A stretch of 64,000 nt of DNA from Sphingobium bisphenolivorans (GTDB lineage Bacteria > Pseudomonadota > Alphaproteobacteria > Sphingomonadales > Sphingomonadaceae), in the NCBI RefSeq assembly GCF_000412635.1, contig NZ_ASTG01000003.1, positions 1-64,000 of the forward strand. The letters run 5' to 3'. The translations under genes were made by a program, and so were the position numbers. Positions 43,706-52,348 of this stretch are shown in pieces (the stretch's first letter is position 1; each line of letters opens with the position of its first letter). Under the pieces are notes generated by a model, which was not told the origin of the DNA, searched no databases, and was given only the letters and a program-made list of their open reading frames with translations.

Positions 43706-44399
43706 AGCGCCTATGAGCTACAAGGTGCTGCTGATCGAGGATGACGCCACCACTGGGGACTATATCGTCAAGGGGCTCGGCGAGGAAGGCTTCATCGTCG
43801 ATCGGGTGGACAACGGCCGTGACGGCCTGTTCATGGCGACGGAAGCGAGCCACGACGCGATCATCCTGGATCGGATGCTGCCGGGCATGGACGGCATGGC
43901 CGTGCTCGCCGCCCTGCGCGCGGCCGGGATCGAGACGCCGGTGATGATACTTTCCGCCCTTGCCACCGCTGATGAGCGGGTGAGGGGACTGACCGGCGGA
44001 TCGGACGATTATCTCGCCAAGCCCTTCGCCTTTGCAGAACTGCTGGCGCGCCTGCGTATCATGCTGCGCCGGGGGAGCGGCGGGCAGGCAGCGGAGACGC
44101 GGCTTGCGTGCGGCGATCTTCAGGTCGATCTGCTTTCGCGCAAGGTCAGGCGCGGCAATCGCCCGATCGAACTTCAGCCGCGCGAGTTCCGCCTGCTGGA
44201 TTACATGATGCGGCATCAGGATGAGGTCGTGACGCGCACTATGCTGCTGGAGGGCGTATGGGACTATCATTTCGATCCCGGTACGAATGTGATCGACGTC
44301 CATATAAGCCGCCTTCGCCGCAAGATCGATGAGGAGGGGGAGGCGCCGCTGATCCACACCGTGCGCGGCGCGGGTTATCGCCTGAGCGCGAAGCCCTGA
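43695..44399 (+). CDS. OmpR-family response regulator
   Basis: A 234-residue regulator: receiver at about 8-120 (LLIEDDATTGDY; phospho-Asp in IILDRMLPGMDG; Lys in YLAKPFAF) and OmpR winged helix at about 140-230 (LQPREFRLLDYMMRHQDEVV, DVHISRLRRKID). ATG 43695 has GGGAG seven bases upstream; ATG 43713 is the alternative that matches the family start. It overlaps the end of mprF and its stop overlaps the kinase start (TGATG), giving one acvB-mprF-regulator-kinase run. It may control envelope genes nearby. Confidence 0.92.
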   Translation: MLDRAPMSYKVLLIEDDATTGDYIVKGLGEEGFIVDRVDNGRDGLFMATEASHDAIILDRMLPGMDGMAVLAALRAAGIETPVMILSALATADERVRGLTGGSDDYLAKPFAFAELLARLRIMLRRGSGGQAAETRLACGDLQVDLLSRKVRRGNRPIELQPREFRLLDYMMRHQDEVVTRTMLLEGVWDYHFDPGTNVIDVHISRLRRKIDEEGEAPLIHTVRGAGYRLSAKP

Positions 44400-45769
44400 T
44401 GCGCTTCATGCGCTGGCGGCTCTCGGTCATCTGGCGCTTCGCCGCGCTCATCTTCCTGATGCAGATCGCCTGCGTTCTCGTGTCGCTGTGGGCGGTGCAC
44501 AGCTTCACCAGCAAGTCGATGAACCATGCCAGCCGCGAAGTGGCGGTAGGCCTGCGGGACGATATCTCCGCCACCTATGCCGCTGCCGGGCTGGACGCGG
44601 CGGGTGCGACGGTTCGCAGCCGCATCCAGGGCGATCCGGGCGCCGACACCGTCCTCCTCCTGATCGGTCCCGATGGCCGCCGCATCGCCGGCAACCTTCA
44701 GCGCTGGCCAGCCACGGTGGGAACGGCGGAAAGCTGGCGGCTGCTCAATCTGCACAGCGGCCCGCGTCGAAGCGACCGGCAGATATTGGGCATCGTCAGC
44801 ACCCGCTTTCCCGATGGCACCCGCCTGCTGGCCGGCCATGTCGTGGAAAGCGATCTGCGCTTCGGAGGCTTTCTGGAGGCGGCGTTGCTGAGCGCGGTAT
44901 TGCTCGCCATCCCGCTCGCGGCCGGGGCGGCGTGGTTTTCTGCCGCCATCATGCAAAGGCGTCTGCGATCGGTGACGGACACGGCGGCGGCGGTCGGCAC
45001 AGGCGACATGCAGCGCCGCATCGTCCTGACAGGCAGCGGCGACATGTTCGATGCGCTCGGCCGGGCGATCAACGCCATGCTGGACCGGATCACCGGGCTG
45101 GTGGACGAATTGCGGCTCGTCACTGATGGCCTTGCCCATGACCTGCGTTCCCCGCTCACTCGGCTGCGCGCGGTTCTGGAAAATAGTTTGCGGCAAAATC
45201 CGGACGAGGCAGGCAGCCGCGCGCTTGAACGCGCGCTGGAGGAAAGCGACACGCTGCTACGCATGCTCGACAGCGCGCTGCTCATCAGCCGGGCGGAGGC
45301 GGGGATCGGCCGCGACAGTTTCATGGCCGTGGACGTCGGTGCGATGCTCAACGATTTTCAGGAGATGTACGGTGCGCTTGCGGAAGAGCGCGGCGCGACC
45401 ATCGGGGTGGATGTGGAGCGCGGCCTGATCGCCCGGGCGAACCGCGAGATCGTCGGGCAGGCGCTCTCCAACCTGGTCGACAATGCCCTGAAATATGGCG
45501 GTGACCGCATCACCCTGGCGGCGCACCGCGAGGCGGGAGCGATCCTGATCCAGGTAACCGACAACGGCCCCGGCGTACCGGAGGCGCAGCGCGAACAGGC
45601 CTTGAGCCGCTTTGCCCGGCTCGACACGTCACGCCATATCGCGGGGGCGGGCCTTGGTCTTTCGCTCGCCAGCGCCGTGGCGCGCCTGCACGGCGGCACG
45701 CTCATCCTGGGCGATGCCGCGCCGGGGTTGCTCGTCACCCTGTCATTGCCGGTCGAGGGAGGCGCCTGA
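44399..45769 (+). CDS. Sensor histidine kinase (partner of the OmpR regulator)
   Basis: A 456-residue inner-membrane kinase. Two transmembrane helices (about 13-33 and 155-180) enclose a 120-residue periplasmic sensor. HAMP lies at about 180-235, HisKA with phospho-His in DGLAHDLRSPLTRLR (about 242-256), and HATPase with N-box LSNLVDNALKYGG, G1 VTDNGPGVP and G2 GAGLGLSLA. It begins inside the regulator's stop codon. The signal is unknown; neighbours suggest membrane lipid charge or antimicrobial peptide stress. Confidence 0.92.
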   Translation: MRFMRWRLSVIWRFAALIFLMQIACVLVSLWAVHSFTSKSMNHASREVAVGLRDDISATYAAAGLDAAGATVRSRIQGDPGADTVLLLIGPDGRRIAGNLQRWPATVGTAESWRLLNLHSGPRRSDRQILGIVSTRFPDGTRLLAGHVVESDLRFGGFLEAALLSAVLLAIPLAAGAAWFSAAIMQRRLRSVTDTAAAVGTGDMQRRIVLTGSGDMFDALGRAINAMLDRITGLVDELRLVTDGLAHDLRSPLTRLRAVLENSLRQNPDEAGSRALERALEESDTLLRMLDSALLISRAEAGIGRDSFMAVDVGAMLNDFQEMYGALAEERGATIGVDVERGLIARANREIVGQALSNLVDNALKYGGDRITLAAHREAGAILIQVTDNGPGVPEAQREQALSRFARLDTSRHIAGAGLGLSLASAVARLHGGTLILGDAAPGLLVTLSLPVEGGA

Positions 45770-45780
45770 TCTAAAAATCT

Positions 45781-48700
45781 TTATCCCTTCACCTCCTCCA
45801 ACAGTTCCGCGACGCGCTCCAGCCGCTCCGCCGTGTCCGTCGGCTCGCGCAGCAGCCAGCGCCCATTCTTCGCCTCCAGTCCCGCCTTCGCGCAGCCGGC
45901 ATGCTTATCGCCGCGTGGGGTGAGGGCGATCGCCGCCTCGCCCGCGTCGATGCGTGCGATTTCCGCCTCCCGCGCGCTCAGCCGCAGCCGCGCCTGCGCC
46001 AGCAGCGTCTCCGCCGCATCCGGCAGCGGACCGAAACGGTCGAGCAGCTCCTCTTCGAACGCGTCAATCGCGCTAGCATCACTCAGCCGCGCCAGCCGCA
46101 CGTAGAGGCCGAGCCGCGTCGGTTCCTCGGGTATCCAGCTCTGCGGCAGGCAACCCTCCGCCCCGCTGTGGATTTCGGGCATCCACCGCTCGCACTCCTC
46201 GCCGCGCGCCCTGCGCAGCGCCGCTCCCAGCATATGCTGATAGAGATCGACGCCGATCAGTTTCACATGGCCAGCCTGCGCCTCGCCCAGCAAATCGCCT
46301 GCGCCACGCATGTCGAGATCGCGCGCGCTGATGTCGAAGCCCGCACCGAGCCGATCAAACGCCGTAAGCGTGCGGAGCCGCTTCAGCGTTCTTTCCGCAA
46401 TCTTCGTGCCCGGATCGGTGAGCAACAGCACTTGCCCGCGCCGGTTGCTGCGGCCCACGCGCCCGCGTAGCTGGTGCAACTGCGCTAAGCCGAACCGGTC
46501 GGCGCGCCAGACGATCATCGTGTTGGCGCGCGGCACGTCCAGCCCCGCCTCTATGATGTTGGTCGCCAGCAGCACGTCGCCCTTGCCGTCGGCGAAATCC
46601 ACCATCGTCGCGTCGATCTGCGCGGCGGGCATCTTGCCATGCGCCTCCACCACCGACAGTTCCGGCACCAGTTTCCGCAGCCTTTCGCCGAGCGGCGCCA
46701 TGTCTTCGATCCGGGGCACGACGACAAAGCTCTGCCCGCGGCGGCCATGTTCGCGGACCAGCGCGGTGCGCACGCGCTGCGCGTCGAAACTGTCGATGCT
46801 GGTGCGGATCGGCTGCCGCCGTGCGGGCGGGGTCGCGATGACGGAGATTTCCTGCAGGCCGACTAGCGCAGACTGCAAGGTGCGCGGGATGGGGGTTGCG
46901 CTGAGCGCCAGTAGATGGACGCCGCCCGTCCCGCGGAGACGCGCTTTGTCCGCCGCGCCGAACCGCTGCTCTTCATCGATGATGACGAGGCCGAGCCGCT
47001 TGTAGCTGACGCCCTTGCCCATGACCGCGCCGGTGCCAATCACGATATCGACGGAGCCATCCGCCAGCGCCACCTTGACCTCCCGCTTTTCGGCTGCGCT
47101 CGACAGGCGTGAAAGACCCGCGACCTTCAACCCGAGAGGCACAAAGCGTGCGGCGAAACCTTCCAGATGCTGTCGTACCAGCACCGTGGTCGGTGCGGCC
47201 AGCACGACCTGATAGCCGCTGAGCGCGGCGATCGCCGCCGCCCGCATAGCGACCTCCGTCTTGCCGTAGCCGACATCGCCTACAATAAGCCGGTCCATCG
47301 GCCGCCCGCTCGCCAGATCGTCGCGCACGGCCGCGATAGCGCGTGCCTGATCCGCCGTCTCGTTGAAGGGAAAGCCGCCGACGAACCGCTCATAGGCGGC
47401 CTCGTCCGCAGCCATTTCCGGCGCCTTCGCCTTGGTTCGGATCCGTGCCATCTCGGCCAGACCCTCGGCCGTGGACGCCACGGCTTGCTCGATCGCTTCC
47501 CGCCGTTTCTGCCAGGATGAGCTGTCGAGCTTGTCCAGCGTGACTGCATCGGCGTCCCCGCCATAGCGCCAGATCCGGTCAGCTTCGGCCACGCGCACCA
47601 GACGGCGAGTGCCGCCCGCATAGCCGAGCGCGATCATCTCCGTCTCGCCGCCATCCTCGCCCGGGACCGTCTCCAAGCCAAGGGCGAGGCCAACGCCATG
47701 ATCCTCATGCACGATCACATCGCCCAGTTGCACCTCCGACGAGGCGCTGACCCAGATCGACCCGCTACCCGGCGCAGCATCATCGACGATCGCGCGGCTT
47801 CCCAGCAGGTCCGCCGCTGCGATGAGCACCAGCCGATCGTCGGTGAAGCCGGCATCGACCGGCAGCTGGATGGTCGCGCCTCGACCAGGCGGCAGGGCGG
47901 TGACCGCCTGCCAATCCGCCGCTTCGGCCAGTTCGATGCCGAGCCGCTTCTCCACCTTGCGGCGCAGGAAGCGCAGGTCGCGCTCGCAGCCCGCCAGGAT
48001 GAGACTGCGTCCTTCCTCCAGCAGCGGCTTTACGAAACGCGCGAAGGATGCCAGCGGCGACCGGCTCTCGGCAAAGCGCGGCACGTCCGCCGCTTGATCC
48101 AGCGCCACCGTCTCCCAGGACCGGAGGGTTTCGTCCCACTCCTCCTGCGGTGCACGGTCGTCACGGCCGTGCGCATCGGCAGCGAGCTTCAGAAAGCGCA
48201 ATCGCCGCTTTTCCGCCTTGGCCGACCAGGTGACCTGCCCTGGTTCGATATGGGAAAGGATGGTGACGGCAGTTTCGGTGGTTGGTTCCAACGCCCTGCC
48301 GATCGCGATACCGTCAAGTTCCTCGATGGCGCGCTGGCTGATCGGGTCGTAGGTGCGCAGGCTCGCCACTCGCTTTTCCGCCACCTCGACGCGAACGGGC
48401 GTGCCGGCGTCGGCGGGAAAGATGTCCGCGACGTCCCCGCGCACGGCCATTTCGCCCGGCTCATCAACGCGGTCGTCAGCGAAATAGCCAATCTCCGTCA
48501 GCCGTTCCGCCAGCTCCGCCAGTACCAGGGGATCGCCCACAGCCAGCGTGGGCGGCGCGCTCTCGAATGCCTCGGGGGCGGGATAGGCGCGCGCAGCCGC
48601 TTCACCGCTCATGACCAGCGCCACTTTGCCCTTCGCGCAGCGCAGCCGGTGCAGTGCCGCCACGCGCTGGCCGACATTGGATGGGGAGGCAGGCGCCGTG

Positions 48701-48870
48701 TCGCCGGGCAATGTGTCGCTCGACGGAAGGAAGATGACCGGATCGCCCGGCATCAGCGCCGCCAGGGCGGCCGCCACTCGCTCCGCCTGCTGGTCGTCGT
48801 CGGCGAGATAGAGAATGTTGCCCCGCTCCAGCAGACCCGCCAGCCGTGTCGCGATCCATGCAATGCTCAT
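45781..48870 (-). CDS. mfd: Mfd-type transcription-repair coupling factor, short form
   Basis: A 1029-residue protein. UvrB-like N-terminal module (about 1-330); RNA-polymerase interaction domain around VIVHEDHGVGLALGLE (about 385-400); translocase with Walker A GDVGYGKTEVA (about 532-542), DEEQRFG (about 633), LLALSATPIPRTLQ, and RGRVGRSNRRG; C-terminal TRCF domain to 1029. Mfd releases stalled RNA polymerase and recruits UvrA. Most Mfd proteins are about 1150 residues, so this is some 120 shorter, mainly at the N-terminus. It may be the only Mfd or a second copy. It is convergent with the kinase gene (11 bases). Confidence 0.88.
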   Translation of the reverse strand: MSIAWIATRLAGLLERGNILYLADDDQQAERVAAALAALMPGDPVIFLPSSDTLPGDTAPASPSNVGQRVAALHRLRCAKGKVALVMSGEAAARAYPAPEAFESAPPTLAVGDPLVLAELAERLTEIGYFADDRVDEPGEMAVRGDVADIFPADAGTPVRVEVAEKRVASLRTYDPISQRAIEELDGIAIGRALEPTTETAVTILSHIEPGQVTWSAKAEKRRLRFLKLAADAHGRDDRAPQEEWDETLRSWETVALDQAADVPRFAESRSPLASFARFVKPLLEEGRSLILAGCERDLRFLRRKVEKRLGIELAEAADWQAVTALPPGRGATIQLPVDAGFTDDRLVLIAAADLLGSRAIVDDAAPGSGSIWVSASSEVQLGDVIVHEDHGVGLALGLETVPGEDGGETEMIALGYAGGTRRLVRVAEADRIWRYGGDADAVTLDKLDSSSWQKRREAIEQAVASTAEGLAEMARIRTKAKAPEMAADEAAYERFVGGFPFNETADQARAIAAVRDDLASGRPMDRLIVGDVGYGKTEVAMRAAAIAALSGYQVVLAAPTTVLVRQHLEGFAARFVPLGLKVAGLSRLSSAAEKREVKVALADGSVDIVIGTGAVMGKGVSYKRLGLVIIDEEQRFGAADKARLRGTGGVHLLALSATPIPRTLQSALVGLQEISVIATPPARRQPIRTSIDSFDAQRVRTALVREHGRRGQSFVVVPRIEDMAPLGERLRKLVPELSVVEAHGKMPAAQIDATMVDFADGKGDVLLATNIIEAGLDVPRANTMIVWRADRFGLAQLHQLRGRVGRSNRRGQVLLLTDPGTKIAERTLKRLRTLTAFDRLGAGFDISARDLDMRGAGDLLGEAQAGHVKLIGVDLYQHMLGAALRRARGEECERWMPEIHSGAEGCLPQSWIPEEPTRLGLYVRLARLSDASAIDAFEEELLDRFGPLPDAAETLLAQARLRLSAREAEIARIDAGEAAIALTPRGDKHAGCAKAGLEAKNGRWLLREPTDTAERLERVAELLEEVKG

Positions 48871-48880
48871 CGGGCGCTGG

Positions 48881-49177
48881 TCACGCGGCCGATCGCATTA
48901 CCGGATCCGCCTTCTGCGGCAACTCGGGCCTTTCGTCCGCCATCGTCGCGATCGACTGCCACCAGTCCTCGACCGGCAGGCGCAGGGGGCTTACGCCCAC
49001 AATCCGCCGAACGGCGACCCATCGTGTCCCAACCTGATGATATTTCCATGATTGGTGACAGTTTAGCGGCACTTGCTCGAACGTCGCGCCCGCTATGCCG
49101 TTCCTTCCTGCGATTTGCTTTAGCTGCGCTGGAACCTGTCTGATCGTGCCGTCGGGGAAATGGACCGGGACCGCCAT
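48881..49177 (-). CDS. Hypothetical protein, 98 residues
   Basis: A small soluble protein: MAVPVHFPDGTIRQVPAQLK, WKYHQVGTRWVAVRRIVGVS and VEDWWQSIATMADERPELPQ. I do not recognise a family. ATG 49216 would give 111 residues, but a candidate stress promoter (49217-49241) abuts that codon, so ATG 49177 with AAGAAGG upstream is preferred. It ends 11 bases before the mfd start and may be co-transcribed with it. Confidence 0.55.
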   Translation of the reverse strand: MAVPVHFPDGTIRQVPAQLKQIAGRNGIAGATFEQVPLNCHQSWKYHQVGTRWVAVRRIVGVSPLRLPVEDWWQSIATMADERPELPQKADPVMRSAA

Positions 49178-49216
49178 GAAAATGCCGCTGCCTTCTTGGA
49201 CTATCGTTCCTGACAT

Positions 49217-49241
49217 AACGCACGAAAAGCGTTTGAGTTCT
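49217..49241 (-). promoter_or_regulatory. Candidate EcfG-type promoter on minus strand
   Basis: Reading the minus strand: AGAAC (49241-49237), sixteen bases, CGTT (49220-49217). One base differs from GGAAC-N16-CGTT. It points toward the 98-residue gene and mfd. Confidence 0.45.
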
Positions 49242-49300
49242 GTGGCTTCGCGCCCGCAAGCAGTTCGACCGGCGATCGCTCCGATGCCGGCCGAAGCGGC

Positions 49301-49834
49301 TCAGATCTGGGCGTCGTAGCGGGACATTTCCTCCCGGTAGCGCGCCGTCATCCGGTCCTGATCGGCCGGCGGCAATTCTTCCTTCAAATGGACGAAGCGG
49401 TCATTTTCCTCTTCATAGACGTGATGCGCCACCGCGCCGCGAATATGCTCCAGCTTCTCCAGCCAGTCATGGCTGAGCGGGTCGAGGGCTTCGAGCAGCG
49501 CCATCTGCACCTTGGCCGCCTGCTGCTCCTCATAGGCCATCGCCATATGCGTTTTGTGATCGTTGGAAAGCTGGGGATAGATCACCGCTTCCTCCGCATT
49601 GGAATGACCCGTCAGCAATGCGCCCAGCCTGCGTTGCGCCAGCGTCCGGCTCTGCGCGTCGGTTGCGGCGCGAGCCTCGCCGAAGGCGGCTTCGATCTGC
49701 TCATGATGCTGGAGGATCTGGTCCAGCCAGTCGCCGGGAGCGGCGGCAGCCCGCGCCTTCTCACGCGCCTTGGCGCGGTCTTCTTCGGATTCCGGGGGTG
49801 TGACTGCTGCAACGATCCTGTCGAGGACGGACAT
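49301..49834 (-). CDS. Hemerythrin HHE-domain protein
   Basis: A 177-residue cytoplasmic protein. The four-helix HHE fold is seen as ILQHHEQIEAAF, TGHSNAEEAVIYP, HMAMAYEEQ and AVAHHVYEEENDRF, giving the His and Glu residues for a di-iron centre. Such proteins bind O2 or sense iron and oxidants. ATG 49834 has AGGAGCAAG upstream. Its neighbours (DUF4142, Mn-catalase) suggest a role in oxidative or general stress. Confidence 0.9.
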   Translation of the reverse strand: MSVLDRIVAAVTPPESEEDRAKAREKARAAAAPGDWLDQILQHHEQIEAAFGEARAATDAQSRTLAQRRLGALLTGHSNAEEAVIYPQLSNDHKTHMAMAYEEQQAAKVQMALLEALDPLSHDWLEKLEHIRGAVAHHVYEEENDRFVHLKEELPPADQDRMTARYREEMSRYDAQI

Positions 49835-50029
49835 GTCTTGCTCCTGTTTCGCTGGTCACCGGCGGCGCTTGCCGACCGGCTTTGAACGGGCTTTTCAATG
49901 GGTACGCAGCCGATGCGGTTCCGGCGCCGCCGTCAAAAGCGAACTTGCGCTAACCCAGATTGCCATGCGCACAGGCGCCAATCCTGGGGACAGGCGTTGA
50001 GTGGCGAACGTCTACATGAGGAGAAACGC

Positions 50030-50245
50030 GTGAATTATCATCGCCATTCGACAATCCCATGCCTGACATTGGCGGCGGCTGCCCTGCTCGGCGGTTGCAG
50101 CCCCGCTGCCCAGCAGGAAAATGGCCGTGTGCCCGGCGGCACGAACCAGCAGGAAGCGATCAACCAGGCGGGACCTGCCCACAGTTCCAACGCGATGCCC
50201 GGCATCGGTGCACCCGGAACCGGCGGAGAAGGGACACAGCCATGA
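50030..50245 (+). CDS. Small lipoprotein, 71 residues
   Basis: GTG 50030 with GAGGAG about seven bases upstream begins a lipoprotein signal ending in the lipobox LLGGC (about residues 19-23). The mature part is a 48-residue low-complexity Gly/Asn/Pro-rich peptide (SNAMPGIGAPGTGGEGTQP). It overlaps the DUF4142 gene by four bases (ATGA). A similar small lipoprotein is at 53112. Function unknown. Confidence 0.72.
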   Translation: MNYHRHSTIPCLTLAAAALLGGCSPAAQQENGRVPGGTNQQEAINQAGPAHSSNAMPGIGAPGTGGEGTQP

Positions 50246-50877
50246 AGCAGCTTTTCACTCGACCGCGGGCCGCTCTGGCGGCGGCTTGCGCCATGTTCCT
50301 GATTGGGGGATGCAGTCAGACCGACGGCGCATCGGAAGAAGGGCAGCCCGCGAACGGCAGCGCAACCGTCGCGAAACATTATGAGGGGCCCAAGCCCGAA
50401 GGCGTCTCTAGCCCCAATGACGCGGTAACGACGACCTTCTATATCCCCCAATCCTCGATCAGCGACATGTATGAGATCCAGGCGGGGGAACTCGCCATGG
50501 AGCGGGCCCGAGCGCCGGAGGTCAAAGCCTTCGCCAAGATGATGGTTGCCGATCACAAGAAGAGCAGCGAGCAGTTGCGCAAATTTGTCGCCAGTCACCC
50601 CGTCAACATCGCGCCTGAGAAGAATCTCGACGCGCGCCGCATGGCAATGCTCAAGAATTTACAGGATGCGAGCGACGCCGAATTCGACTCCGTCTATGTC
50701 GGACAGCAGGCCGCCGCACATCAAGAGGCCTTCAACCTGCAAAGCAGCTATGCCAATCGCGGCGACAATGCAGCGCTGAAGCCGCTGGCACAAGCCACGG
50801 CCAAGGTCGTCGATCATCACCGGAAGATGGCGCAAGAGCTGGACCATAAATTCGGGCCGTCGCGCGGCGCGAAATGA
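50242..50877 (+). CDS. DUF4142 lipoprotein
   Basis: A 211-residue exported protein. The lipobox LIGGC ends at about residue 24. The DUF4142 ferritin-like helical bundle follows: SSISDMYEIQAGELAMERAR, VKAFAKMMVADHKKSSEQLR, VGQQAAAHQEAFNLQ and VVDHHRKMAQELDHKF. The M..DH and H..A.. residues are family hallmarks. Often found with catalases and stress genes; biochemical role is not clear. It is coupled to the preceding small lipoprotein. Confidence 0.88.
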   Translation: MKQLFTRPRAALAAACAMFLIGGCSQTDGASEEGQPANGSATVAKHYEGPKPEGVSSPNDAVTTTFYIPQSSISDMYEIQAGELAMERARAPEVKAFAKMMVADHKKSSEQLRKFVASHPVNIAPEKNLDARRMAMLKNLQDASDAEFDSVYVGQQAAAHQEAFNLQSSYANRGDNAALKPLAQATAKVVDHHRKMAQELDHKFGPSRGAK

Positions 50878-50880
50878 TGC

Positions 50881-50910
50881 GATGTGCTCCTGCGGCGGCG
50901 GGAGCACATC
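50881..50910 (+). terminator. Hairpin after the DUF4142 gene
   Basis: GATGTGCTCC (50881-50890), ten-base loop, GGAGCACATC (50901-50910): a perfect ten-pair stem four bases after the stop. No T run follows. Confidence 0.5.
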
Positions 50911-51057
50911 ACAGCTGATCGTCGCGAACATCAGGAAGTTGTTTCTGAACCGGTCCTAAATGCTCCCCATTAAATCATGTTAGCGGACCTCCGCTATGGT
51001 GGGAACGGATCGCCACGGATCGGCTTCTGCATTGCTCAAGCACTTATGGAGATCATC

Positions 51058-51309
51058 GTGAGCGTGCGATCAGGTTTCGCCGGCAGGTGCCGCTTGCTTA
51101 TCGGCCTCTGGATAGCCTTTTCCGGCCTGTCCATACTGATCCTGCACCTGTTGCTTGCTGACAGAGCCGTTGCGGCAGCGGTGCTGCTGCCGGGCATTAT
51201 CTGCATCGGTGCCGCCACATTTCTGGGAGGCGCGCTGGCGGTCGGCTGCCACAATGCACAAGGCAGGCAGAGCAGGACCACCGGCAAAAAGGGAACGCAT
51301 ATCGGCTGA
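51058..51309 (+). CDS. Small two-helix membrane protein, 83 residues
   Basis: GTG 51058 with GGAGA six bases upstream opens a protein with two helices: LLIGLWIAFSGLSILILHLL and AAAVLLPGIICIGAATFLGG. The tail is basic (RQSRTTGKKGTHIG). Not recognised. It precedes Mn-catalase by 27 bases and is probably co-transcribed. Earlier in-frame ATGs (50977, 51046) have no ribosome-binding site. Confidence 0.5.
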   Translation: MSVRSGFAGRCRLLIGLWIAFSGLSILILHLLLADRAVAAAVLLPGIICIGAATFLGGALAVGCHNAQGRQSRTTGKKGTHIG

Positions 51310-51336
51310 ACCGCAAGATCCCGAGGAGATCTGAAT

Positions 51337-52293
51337 ATGTTTATGCATAATAAACGCCTGCAATATACCGTGCGTGTGAGCGAGCCTAATCCTGCTCTGG
51401 GGTCTTTGCTGCTGGAACAATTTGGCGGGCCTGACGGAGAATTGGCCGCTGCCATGCGCTACTTCACGCAAGGACTGGCGGAGGATGATCCGGGCCGCAA
51501 GGATATGCTGCTGGACATTGCCACGGAAGAACTCAGCCATCTCGAGGTCATCGGCTCCATCGTCGCCATGCTCAACAAGGGCGCCAAGGGTGCTCTCAGC
51601 GAGGCGTCACTGGAGGAAGCGGACCTTTATGTGTCGCTGAACCAGGGCGGCGATAGCCACACCCAATCGATTCTCTATGGCGGCGGCCCTGCGCTTACAA
51701 ACTCCTCGGGCGTGCCGTGGACTGCTGCCTATGTCGACAGCCGCGGCGATCCGACCTGCGACCTGCGGTCCAACATCGCGGCGGAAAGCCGTGCCAAAAT
51801 CATCTATGAGCGCCTTATCAACATCACCGACGATGCGGGGATCAAGGATGCGCTCGGCTTCCTGATGACGCGTGAAGTGGCGCATCAGAAGAGCTTTGAA
51901 AAGGCGCTCTATTCGATCAAGGACAATTTCCCTCCGGGCAAGCTTCCCGGCCTCGCGCCATTCGCCAATCTCTATGTGAACGCCTCGCAAGGAGAGGGGG
52001 ACACGACCGGCCCCTGGAACAGCGGCGAACAGTGGGAGCGGATGGACGATATCGAAGGTAATCTGCCCGTTGATGGCGGCGACGGCCTTGCGAGTGTGCA
52101 ACTCGCGGGGCAGGAGATGGAGGATTATACCGCCATGTCCGCGCGTCTCGCCTCCGATCCCGCTGCTGATCCGACCACCGGCGCCGACCTGGGCGGCGGG
52201 CCCGGCGCAGGCAAGCTGTCGGATGAGGATCAGGGCGGCGCTGCCGACATGGCCGAAGCCAAGGCCATGGCACGCGCGCAGACCCCGGAATAG
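51337..52293 (+). CDS. Manganese catalase
   Basis: A 318-residue non-heme catalase. The di-manganese ferritin-like core shows ELAAAMRYFTQGL, DIATEELSHLEVIG (Glu and His ligands), NIAAESRAKIIYERL and TREVAHQKSFEKALY (Glu, His). It turns hydrogen peroxide into water and O2. The C-terminal 60 residues are an acidic, Ala/Gly-rich tail (PTTGADLGGGPGAGKLSDED). It lies between a small membrane protein and a ZIP gene, which could supply metal. Confidence 0.93.
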   Translation: MFMHNKRLQYTVRVSEPNPALGSLLLEQFGGPDGELAAAMRYFTQGLAEDDPGRKDMLLDIATEELSHLEVIGSIVAMLNKGAKGALSEASLEEADLYVSLNQGGDSHTQSILYGGGPALTNSSGVPWTAAYVDSRGDPTCDLRSNIAAESRAKIIYERLINITDDAGIKDALGFLMTREVAHQKSFEKALYSIKDNFPPGKLPGLAPFANLYVNASQGEGDTTGPWNSGEQWERMDDIEGNLPVDGGDGLASVQLAGQEMEDYTAMSARLASDPAADPTTGADLGGGPGAGKLSDEDQGGAADMAEAKAMARAQTPE

Positions 52294-52348
52294 AGGCGCT
52301 GCGCATGGAGCCGGTCTGGCAGGCACGCCCTTGACCCCCTCGCCCGAA

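Noticed and set aside
47698-49143. 481-codon open frame on the plus strand
   Set aside because: Antisense to mfd and the next small gene; no domain pattern.
48867-49259. 130-codon Arg/Gly-rich frame on the minus strand
   Set aside because: Overlaps the more protein-like 98-residue gene in another frame and has shadow composition.
51001-51030. GGAAC upstream of the small membrane protein and Mn-catalase as an EcfG promoter
   Set aside because: The minus-10 position reads GCTT, with no CGTT match.
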